A stretch of 64,000 nucleotides of DNA from Pilaira anomala (taxonomy: Eukaryota; Mucoromycota; Mucoromycetes; Mucorales; Mucoraceae). The stretch spans positions 1 through 64,000 of the forward strand of contig JAIXMQ010000088.1 in the NCBI GenBank assembly GCA_025716855.1, in the 5' to 3' direction. Of this stretch, positions 57,101-64,000 are shown piece by piece. The translations under genes were made by a program, and so were the position numbers. The notes under the pieces are model-generated. The model was not told where the DNA came from and did not search any database. It worked only from the letters and a program-made list of their open reading frames with translations. How positions within the stretch are numbered: position 1 is the first letter of the stretch; every line of letters begins with the position of its first letter.

Positions 57101-60100
57101 CTAGTCTGTTGAAATGTGAGGAAGAGGAGCATGAGGAATACCTTTGGAGATAAAATACTCTTGACGCATTTGGAAAACTTTGGCTGTAGCGACCAAGATC
57201 ACAGAACTGGAAAGAAAAGGAGTATTGTTGAAAACGAAAGCCCAGTGACAACGCCATAGAGCTTCAAGTGTAGCAGCAACAATGAGAATGGCCGAGAATT
57301 GAGGTGAATCGGGTGTTCGAGTAGGAGTTTGCAAAGCGTATATAGCGAGCTGGAGTTGATCCAGGGAGACACGAGGATCGGAAGGATTGATAAAAGTATG
57401 CCACATATATTGCCAGGTATGTAGCTTAGCAGGACACAGAAAGATGAAATGCAAAATTGATTCGACTGGTTCAGAGCATATGGGGCAGGCGGGTGATGGA
57501 AAGTGAACAGGAATCAAGTGATGTAAAAGAGATTTGTGTGGGATTTTCTTATGAAGAATCCGATACCAGAAGTTTCGACAGGAGTGCGTGATAGGCAAAT
57601 TCCAAAATGATGACCAAGAGATAGACATTTTTGGAGAGAATGGAGGAGGTAAAAGTAAATTCGTATTACCCGGACGCTTTAAACATAAAAGGCGATAAGT
57701 TTTAGCATTGAATTGGGAGCTGGTACCAGGAGCCACAAGGATACGATCAAGAAACGGATCAATATCAATAACACGATGATCACTCACTGGTGAAAATGGA
57801 TGTAAGCCCATGCGTGCAAGAGCAGGGGGAATAAAAGATCTAATGAAAAAAGGAGCCAGCTTGATTTCATTTTTGGATACCTGTTTAAGGAAACTTCTAG
57901 TAAGAATTGGGTGGTGCGTAAGCTCAACCGAAGTCTTTGGGCGGAGGCAGTGGTTGCGATCACCGTTAAAAGTATAAGCAGAGGATGCGAGAAGAGAAGC
58001 AGTGGACTTACGTAGATTAGTAGATGGTATAATCAAGGAACCAATTGGTATCTCAAGACATGTTGCTGAACTAACTACTACATCAGTATATGATTTTGGT
58101 AAATCATCAATAGCTTTAAACAGGAGGGCCAGAGAACTATTCAACTGTTTTGTATTAGGTGGCCGTCGAGATGGAAACAGAAAGAAAAAACGATGATCAA
58201 GATCTAGAGGACTAGTAACTGAGTAGAGACTCGCTGAGGCTAATGCAACTTGAGAGTACAAAAAGGAAATTAATTGTAAGAGGACAATAGAGTCACTAGT
58301 AAGCACATCAGTTTGTAAAGCAGAAGTCTTCGTGGATAGCAGTGGATGTAACCAGCGTACTTGCAAAGCAGATTGTTGAACCGCGGGATTAAGGAGACCT
58401 AAACCACCATGCGATCGAGGTAGGCATGCAGTATAAAAACTAATTTTGGGGAAAGTTCGAAAATTAATGAAGTTTGATATAATAGATTGTACCGATTTGA
58501 AAAAGGAAGATGGAACCGAGATGATTCGAAGAACATGCCATAACTTGCTGAGAATCAGAGAGTTAAGAACCATAGATCGACCACGGACAGACAACCCTCG
58601 TTGACGATGAATATCACAAGCAATCGTAATTTTCTGTAGGAGATCCTCAAGATATGAATTACGTTGCGATGTAGATGTACACAAAGGGAAACCAAGATAT
58701 ATGAGAGGTGTTAAAGACCGACAATCATGCCAACTAGATATATTATAAGAAGCTAAGGACTGTCGCCAGTAGTTATTATAAATAATAGAAGATCCAGAAA
58801 GGGATATGGCTTCAGTTTTGGTAAAATTGATACGAGCATTGGACGCCTTTGAATAAACAGATAAGTGATGCTGAAGTTGAGAGAGTTCATCTGGAGAGTT
58901 TAAGAAGCAAACCACATCATCAGCATATGCTAATAATTTAATCGGGTGAGAGCTGTACGAGTAAAGTGATGATGACCTAATAGTAGGAGGGAGAGAGAAC
59001 CCGGAAAGGTGTATATCTTGTTGGATGCTACGAAGAAGTGGTTCAAAAGCTAAGTTAAATAAAATAGGACTAAGTGGGTCACCTTGTTTCAGTCCACGAC
59101 GTTGAGAAATACTATCGGTAAGGAAACCATTCACATTGATATGGAGGTATGTACTAAAGAATAATCGTTCAATACAGTCAACCAAAGTGACCGGGATACC
59201 GAAACGAAGTAGAACAGACCTGAGATAGAGAGGGTGTACTCGATCATAGGCTTTTTCTTGATCTAGCAATAAACCAATACTGGAAGAAGAGGAAAGTCGG
59301 GCTTGCTCCATAACTAATTTCATTAATAGACCATTATCTGCAATAAACCTACCACCGACGAAACCTGTTTGATATGGGGTAATTAAACTAGAAGCTGAAG
59401 AGATAAGCCGGGAACTAAGAATTCGAGTAAAGACCTTAGCATCGGTGTTAATCAAGGATATCGGTCGCCAATTTTTCAAAGAGTCTAAAAGACCTTTTTT
59501 AGCTAGTATACAGACGCAAGATTGCATCCAAGTGGTGGGGATATCCGATAGGGAAAGTGCATTATTGTAAGTAGCAAGAACAATTTCACGACAAGAAGGA
59601 TGTGAGATTACAAGGCGAAGAATAGCATAAGGTAAACCATCCATGCCAGGTGAAGACTTTTTGGGACAACGAGAGAAAGCAAATAAAAGGTCATCCATCG
59701 TGATAGGAGCCACCAACGATTCAGCTTCAGATGAAGACAAACGTAGGGATTCTGGTAGTCGTTCTAGTAAAGTATCAAGAGAAGTCATGTCCACAGGTTC
59801 AGGTGAATAAAGATCATTATAGAAAAAAGAAGCAGTTTCAAGCATCTCCTCCTTGGTAGTACAGGGGGATAGAGACTCAGGATGTATCAAAGGTGGTATC
59901 AGTTGGCGAGCCGCACGAGAAGCGACAGTTCGTTTTAGATAACCGGCAGACAGTTCACCAAATTCACGCCATCGGATTCCAGACCGTAAGGCTAGAGTTT
60001 CAACTCGGTATTGTTGTATAGAAATTAACTGTTGCTCAACAATTTTTAATTGAGGAGATAGAATAGAAAGTGAAGCAGGATTAGAAATAAGTTTTTTTCT

Positions 60101-61225
60101 CAAACCAGATCGTTTTTTATGTAAGAGGTCTTCGGCTCGTTTCAAATTGAAAGCTTTACGACGAGAAAAGGCTCGACATATGTCAGCAGTAATCAGTTTC
60201 AAACGTTCCCATTTGATAGCAGCAGAGAGAGAAGGATCTAGAGCAGCGACACCTTCAGTAAGAGCAAGATTCAAGCGTTTTTTGAAATCTGGATTTCGAG
60301 CAAGTTTAGGATGCGCACGCCAGAGACCCTTACCGACAGATTTAGCTGTAGAGTCAGTGCCAGTAGGTTGGTGTAAACGGAGATGGGTGGTCAATAAAAA
60401 GTGATCCGACCAGATAGGTTGTATAAAGGTGGTAGAGCAGTCATCAAAATCAATCGAAGAAAATAAATCAGTAGAAATAAATATATAATCAATACAAGAT
60501 TGTGATACTCCCCTTTGGAAGGTATTAGAAGGAAAAGTTCCTGAAGGTGTAATACCATCAACGAAATGATTATCAGTGTAAGCTAGCCAATGAGAGGGAG
60601 CTTGTCTAGAGCGAGTAGTAGAGAGTGAATGACCATAGGTGTAATTGAAATCACCGAGTAGTATAGTCCGAGTAGGCGAAGAGGGAAATATCAATGGATA
60701 TTTTTGTTGAATATCAGTAAGAAAAGTATATCGTTCAGCACGAGAAGCAGGAAAATATACCACTGAAACTGTTAATGGAAGAAAAAGGTCAGAAGTATGC
60801 GAGACTGTGGTAGAGATAACACGTTCACAGGGACTAATAAAACTGTTAGAAAAAAGGATGTCAGAAGAAAAGGATACCAAACCGCAATGAGAAGACCAGA
60901 TGCTAGAAGAGGCCTGGAATTGGATATGGAACATTTCTTTGATTTCAGTAGTAGAAGCGTGGGTTTCTTGAAGTGCAAGCAAGTCAAGGCCACGATCCTT
61001 TAGATAGCGAATAAAATGACTTCGGGTGGATGGTGCTGCTGTCTTGGTAAGACCGCGACAGTTGAGAGAGCCAACCTTCAAATTTAAGTATCTAGAGGGG
61101 AGAGAGGAGGAATCCGGGGGGTTTATATAATCGTGAGAAGAAGTAGAAGCAGTTGTATTATGGATAACATCAGGGATATTATTAAAATTAATAGAATTAG
61201 TAGTAGATTGATTAATTAAATTCAT
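57101..61225 (-). CDS. LINE ORF2: endonuclease / reverse transcriptase
   Basis: Uninterrupted 1374 codons. The N-terminal AP-type endonuclease (about 50-285) shows VGSLNCRGL, LLALQETHAS (metal Glu), LLGDFNYTYG (Asp/Asn), SCIDYIFIS and PIWSDHFLLTTHL (SDH). The reverse transcriptase (about 520-800) shows KKSSPGMDGLPYAIL, LKNWRPISLINTDAKVFTRI, TPYQTGFVGGRFIADNG, LLLDQEKAYDRVHPLYL (first catalytic Asp), RRGLKQGDPLSPILFNLAFE and LLAYADDVVCFL (YADD). The thumb/connection is followed near the end by CPICSEPVESILHFIFLCP, a zf-RVT-type CCHC finger. Both enzyme cores look catalytically complete. The start ATG comes one base after the ORF1 stop, suggesting coupled re-initiation. No RNase H domain was recognised. 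Confidence 0.96.
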   Translation of the reverse strand: MNLINQSTTNSINFNNIPDVIHNTTASTSSHDYINPPDSSSLPSRYLNLKVGSLNCRGLTKTAAPSTRSHFIRYLKDRGLDLLALQETHASTTEIKEMFHIQFQASSSIWSSHCGLVSFSSDILFSNSFISPCERVISTTVSHTSDLFLPLTVSVVYFPASRAERYTFLTDIQQKYPLIFPSSPTRTILLGDFNYTYGHSLSTTRSRQAPSHWLAYTDNHFVDGITPSGTFPSNTFQRGVSQSCIDYIFISTDLFSSIDFDDCSTTFIQPIWSDHFLLTTHLRLHQPTGTDSTAKSVGKGLWRAHPKLARNPDFKKRLNLALTEGVAALDPSLSAAIKWERLKLITADICRAFSRRKAFNLKRAEDLLHKKRSGLRKKLISNPASLSILSPQLKIVEQQLISIQQYRVETLALRSGIRWREFGELSAGYLKRTVASRAARQLIPPLIHPESLSPCTTKEEMLETASFFYNDLYSPEPVDMTSLDTLLERLPESLRLSSSEAESLVAPITMDDLLFAFSRCPKKSSPGMDGLPYAILRLVISHPSCREIVLATYNNALSLSDIPTTWMQSCVCILAKKGLLDSLKNWRPISLINTDAKVFTRILSSRLISSASSLITPYQTGFVGGRFIADNGLLMKLVMEQARLSSSSSIGLLLDQEKAYDRVHPLYLRSVLLRFGIPVTLVDCIERLFFSTYLHINVNGFLTDSISQRRGLKQGDPLSPILFNLAFEPLLRSIQQDIHLSGFSLPPTIRSSSLYSYSSHPIKLLAYADDVVCFLNSPDELSQLQHHLSVYSKASNARINFTKTEAISLSGSSIIYNNYWRQSLASYNISSWHDCRSLTPLIYLGFPLCTSTSQRNSYLEDLLQKITIACDIHRQRGLSVRGRSMVLNSLILSKLWHVLRIISVPSSFFKSVQSIISNFINFRTFPKISFYTACLPRSHGGLGLLNPAVQQSALQVRWLHPLLSTKTSALQTDVLTSDSIVLLQLISFLYSQVALASASLYSVTSPLDLDHRFFFLFPSRRPPNTKQLNSSLALLFKAIDDLPKSYTDVVVSSATCLEIPIGSLIIPSTNLRKSTASLLASSAYTFNGDRNHCLRPKTSVELTHHPILTRSFLKQVSKNEIKLAPFFIRSFIPPALARMGLHPFSPVSDHRVIDIDPFLDRILVAPGTSSQFNAKTYRLLCLKRPGNTNLLLPPPFSPKMSISWSSFWNLPITHSCRNFWYRILHKKIPHKSLLHHLIPVHFPSPACPICSEPVESILHFIFLCPAKLHTWQYMWHTFINPSDPRVSLDQLQLAIYALQTPTRTPDSPQFSAILIVAATLEALWRCHWAFVFNNTPFLSSSVILVATAKVFQMRQEYFISKGIPHAPLPHISTD

Positions 61226-61226
61226 T

Positions 61227-62747
61227 TTAGATAGATATACGCTGAGTTGTGTTATCTTCTGACGGAACAGAGGATTCAGTACTAGTAGCTAGTAAAGGGT
61301 TAGAGATAACTTCTGGAGATGAAGACTCTATTTCCATCATGAATTCATCTTCAGTAACCGGAGCTGGTTCAACAGCAAGAAGTTTCTTTTTGTTTTTTGG
61401 ATTGGCTAAACAAGAACCATGATTAGTGCGCTCATGACCAGGCAGCTTACAGTGCTTGCAGACCTTGATAAGAGACACGAGATCAACAACTTGGTTAGTA
61501 ACACTGGGCTGAGCAACTGGGAGAGTCGTAGTTTTAGAAGTATCTGTAGCGTACTGGCTAGTGGTACGAGTAACTCGACCAGTAGTGGAAGGAATCAAGT
61601 CAGTAGGTATCACCTGAGATTGAGAAGAAGAGGACTCGGTATAAGAGGTAGCAAAATCAGACGTGACAGGTGTATGTTGAACTGGATTCGAAGAGATAGG
61701 CGTAGTTGAAGATACAGCATCGGGAGAGAGAGTCTGAGGTGGTTTAGGCATCTTTCTGGGTTTTTTGGAGAGTGCAGGAGATGGCCCGGAAGTATTCTTT
61801 CTTGGACAAAATTTGGCAATATGGCCCGTTTTATTACAAAGACGACAAACAGTAGCCTTCTGACGTACAGGACAATCTAGCAAGGCGTGTTGATCAGAAT
61901 GACAATAGCGACAGAAGGAAGGCATAGAAGCCCAGGTAGCTAAGACATGAACTGAATCTGGAGTATCAGAGAGAATATCACCTGAAAGATGATCATAATT
62001 TAAAGGGAAGTATAACCAATCCACTGAGTGAGTTAAAGCAGTAGTCTGGGACTCGGAGATAGCTAGAACGGCATAACCATATCCAGCGTATACTCCAGAA
62101 GTACCAACAGCTAAACCGCTATCGAGAAGATCACCATATTTCTGCAGATTGATAGTCATGTCAGATTTTAACTGAGCGAGGCCTCCATCAGGGCGACCAT
62201 ATTCTGGTGGAAGGTTGGTAAAAGATATTTTACGAATACTATCAGTTGAGGCTAAAGATGGGTAAGCCAAAAAGGAAGCAGTAAAAGAGGGGAGATTGAA
62301 AGTGGGATCGTTTGAAAATTGTTTAAAAAATAAAGGAGACACTTGAACTTCTGCATAAAGACGACCATAGTCGGTTCTCGTCTTATCAGAAATAAAAAAT
62401 AAATGTTTTCCATTATCACAGTATGTCTGAAATTCTGAAATGAACAGAGAGTATTTCTCTTTGACTTGAGAGATGTCAATGAGAATGGAATGAGCAAACG
62501 AGCCTTTAAGAAAAGGACGAAGGGCTGCATTCGAAAAGGGATCAAAAGGAGGAGAAAGTTCAGCGCTGGTGATGACGTTTCCATTGTTATCAGTTGGCAA
62601 TTGGGTTGGTGAGTTGGAGGGAGGCTCTACCAAGTTACTAGAGAATCGTTTCGATTGCCCTGAGATGACTTGTGCCCATGTTTTCTTTATTTTGGTGTTA
62701 TGCGGACCTTGAAAGGTACCGTTTGGTTTATTAGCGGAAAGAACCAT
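61227..62747 (-). CDS. LINE ORF1: gag-like nucleic-acid-binding protein
   Basis: Uninterrupted 506 codons. The N-terminal half (about 75-270) is globular, probably an RRM-like or transposon-specific fold (HSILIDISQVKEKYSLFISE, KISFTNLPPEYGRPDGGLAQ). Two consecutive zinc knuckles follow, CRYCHSDQHALLDC and CRLCNKTGHIAKFC (C-x2-C-x4-H-x4-C), then a Ser/Thr/Pro-rich linker and a third, irregular knuckle CKHCKLPGHERTNHGSC near residue 430. Such proteins coat the element RNA in the cytoplasm. It ends in the TAAAATG junction with ORF2. The start ATG is only one base from the 5' boundary of the insertion, so either the leader was lost by 5' truncation or the family has almost none. Confidence 0.93.
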   Translation of the reverse strand: MVLSANKPNGTFQGPHNTKIKKTWAQVISGQSKRFSSNLVEPPSNSPTQLPTDNNGNVITSAELSPPFDPFSNAALRPFLKGSFAHSILIDISQVKEKYSLFISEFQTYCDNGKHLFFISDKTRTDYGRLYAEVQVSPLFFKQFSNDPTFNLPSFTASFLAYPSLASTDSIRKISFTNLPPEYGRPDGGLAQLKSDMTINLQKYGDLLDSGLAVGTSGVYAGYGYAVLAISESQTTALTHSVDWLYFPLNYDHLSGDILSDTPDSVHVLATWASMPSFCRYCHSDQHALLDCPVRQKATVCRLCNKTGHIAKFCPRKNTSGPSPALSKKPRKMPKPPQTLSPDAVSSTTPISSNPVQHTPVTSDFATSYTESSSSQSQVIPTDLIPSTTGRVTRTTSQYATDTSKTTTLPVAQPSVTNQVVDLVSLIKVCKHCKLPGHERTNHGSCLANPKNKKKLLAVEPAPVTEDEFMMEIESSSPEVISNPLLATSTESSVPSEDNTTQRISI

Positions 62748-62748
62748 G

Positions 62749-62762
62749 ATCCTTGACGACGA
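62749..62762 (+). repeat. Target-site duplication, copy next to the LINE 5' end
   Basis: ATCCTTGACGACGA, identical to 56898-56911. Confidence 0.9.
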
Positions 62763-62892
62763 GAACTGTTTCAGGTTTTTTTTTTAAAAAAAAACAAGTC
62801 ACTTTGAATTTAGATAGGTGAATCCCTTTTTAACCTTTTCATTTTTTATTTACCTATTTTATAAACATAAAGCGCGTGCGTTGTTAGACAAC

Positions 62893-64000
62893 ATGTCATC
62901 GGATGAAGAAGATATTGATTTAAATGAAGATACTGCTTCTCAGTTAGGAACCATTACTGACGACGGTAACGACTTGATGGATATTGAAGGTAAACTATAA
63001 TAAAACTTAAAGAGTCACCCCCTTGTTTTTTTATATATATATATATATTCATTACTCCTATAGATCCCCTTCCTTCAACCCAGAATTCACCTGCAGCAAC
63101 ATCATCACCACCACAAAACTCACCAAACACAAGACAACTTGATCTAAATATTAATCCCCAACTATTGACTTGTAAGTCATATGATTGTGTACCACTGGTA
63201 AAGTAACCTGATCTAGTTTAAAAAAAAAAGATAACTTATTTTTTTTTTTTTTTTTTTTTGCCCGCAACCAAATTTAAATTCGTTTAGGCAGCTGCAGTTC
63301 ATCCATCACCCATTTCTAGCTTAGCCACCACACCTTGTTATCGATGGATACTAACAGGTTCAGAAGACGGATATATTCGAAAATGGGATTTCTTTGCCTC
63401 AATGAACGGTAAAACCAGTTTAACTCAGGCACAAAGACATTATCATGTGGATTCCGTCACTTTAGCAGGTGTATTAAGTTCATGGTGGGAAAATGAAGAG
63501 ACAAATGGTATCCGTAACAGTACAGAATCAGATGAAGCGATGCAATTAAGTGAGCCAAAGTTATCACCTGTCTATAGTTTAGATATTCATTCTGAAGCAC
63601 TTTGGGCATTACAGGGTTGTGAAAATGGTTCGATCAATTTAACATCGGTTCGGCATGATGAAGGAAAATGTCATCATGTGCTCCGGAGCCACACCGGTCC
63701 TGTTTCCGTATTAATGATAACACCAAGCCAAACCGGTGTCATTTCAGGTTCTTGGGATAAATCTGTATTGGAATGGGACCTAAATACTGGGTCTATTGTG
63801 AGATCTTATGATGGTCATAATTCTCAATTATCCTGTGCTCTTTTTCAACCTCTTTATTCTCCTTATGTACCTGATACCTTGGATGATGAACAACAAGGTC
63901 CGAGATGGAATGAAAGAAATCAAAATGTTTTCATGACCACAAGTATTGATGGTCAATGTTTGTTATGGGATAGACGTGAACCAGATAAAGATGCAAGAAA
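62893..64000 (+). CDS. SPT8: SAGA complex subunit Spt8 (WD40), 3' end beyond window
   Basis: Exons 62893-62989, 63064-63197 and 63288 to beyond the window edge give about 314 residues so far. Spt8 is a WD-repeat subunit of the SAGA co-activator and helps bring TBP to promoters. The acidic start MSSDEEDIDLNEDTASQLG is followed by LNINPQLLTCKSYDCVPL. Splicing then gives AAAVHPSPISSLATTPCYRW and the first blades (WILTGSEDGYIRKWDFF, LWALQGCENGSINLTSVR, GPVSVLMITPSQTGVISGSW, DKSVLEWDLNTGSIVRSYDG, MTTSIDGQCLLWDRREPD). Spt8 also lacks introns in the WD part seen so far. The LINE ends 130 bp upstream of the start codon, so most of the former upstream region has been moved about 5.9 kb away. The call rests on the Spt8-like N-terminus and blade sequence. 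Confidence 0.85.

Larger units (their letters stand above)
56912..62748 (-). mobile_element. Full-length-looking LINE (non-LTR) retrotransposon
   Basis: Both LINE ORFs are uninterrupted, and the insertion is bounded by perfect 14-bp duplications (56898-56911 and 62749-62762). On the element strand the order is: one base, ORF1 (506 codons), ORF2 (1374 codons), 36 nt of untranslated sequence, A50 (57064-57015), 94 nt of further sequence with AATAAA, A9, duplication. Intact frames, a pure A50 and an unmutated duplication indicate a young insertion. The domain set (CCHC-containing ORF1; AP-type endonuclease, reverse transcriptase and C-terminal zinc finger in ORF2) recalls the LINE family called Grem-LINE1 in Mucoromycotina, which marks pericentromeres in Mucor. 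That link is from memory and unverified, and this copy sits among genes. Confidence 0.93.

Noticed and set aside
57000..57257. 85-codon minus-strand ORF at the LINE 3' end
   Set aside because: It overlaps the end of ORF2 in another frame and runs into the A50 tract as poly-Lys.
1..64000. tRNA, 5S rRNA and CRISPR-type repeats
   Set aside because: I looked for B-box-like GGTTCGA-type motifs with a matching A-box and for regularly spaced repeats. None was convincing; the only regular array is the minisatellite at 45484-45618.

Overview
The window looks like nuclear DNA of an early-diverging filamentous fungus, most probably Mucoromycota (Mucor/Rhizopus/Phycomyces-like). The reasons are compact genes with many 55-90 nt GT-AG introns, very AT-rich intergenic DNA with A/T homopolymers up to about 50 nt, a fungal gene set (XPF/Rad1, Prp6, Tam41, Spt8, Sly41-like TPT, UNC93-like, independent phosphoglycerate mutase), and mobile-element families that are common in this phylum (LINE, DIRS-like, Tc1-like). 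The phylum is an inference; no rRNA gene is present.

Layout: 0.6-3.2 kb, fungal transcription-factor-domain protein (-). 3.2-7.9 kb, non-coding DNA holding two diverged copies of one segment. 7.9-9.5 kb, phosphoglycerate mutase (+). 10.3-13.6 kb, a 3.3-kb element with ~0.5-kb terminal inverted repeats and a gene with a nuclease-like motif. 14.3-15.7 kb, TPT transporter (+). 17.1-18.7 kb, UNC93-like protein (+). 19.8-21.0 kb, acyl-CoA dehydrogenase (+), convergent with a methyltransferase (21.1-22.4 kb, -). 23.7-25.2 kb, Tam41 (+). 26.3-29.1 kb, Prp6 (-), divergent from an SH3/RA scaffold protein (29.4-32.4 kb, +), which converges with a C1/Pex24/dysferlin-domain protein (32.5-34.3 kb, -). 36.0-37.6 kb, vacuolar-type amino-acid transporter (-). 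38-47 kb is a graveyard of decayed elements (Tc1-like, DIRS-like RT, gag-like, a MITE, a minisatellite). 47.6-51.4 kb, G-protein gamma subunit and XPF (both -), with XPF divergent from importin alpha (51.6-53.4 kb, +). 55.5-56.5 kb, unrecognised protein (-). 56.9-62.7 kb, an apparently intact, recently inserted LINE (-) with a perfect 14-bp target-site duplication. 62.9 kb to the end, 5' part of SPT8 (+).

The single-copy genes are housekeeping functions (glycolysis, beta-oxidation, splicing, nuclear import, nucleotide excision repair, mitochondrial lipid synthesis, SAGA transcription) without an operon-like theme. Several pairs share short divergent promoters. All exon structures were inferred by eye from GT-AG sites, reading phase and protein continuity; every multi-exon gene listed sums to an open frame.

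The most interesting observations are: the LINE, whose 3' end looks like a 3' transduction (internal A50, about 94 bp of other DNA with AATAAA, A9, then the target duplication) and which landed in the intergenic region 5' of SPT8; the inverted-repeat element whose gene runs into its own terminal repeat; a predicted 2-nucleotide microexon in the C1/dysferlin gene; and several introns whose 3' splice site is preceded by a pure A-tract.
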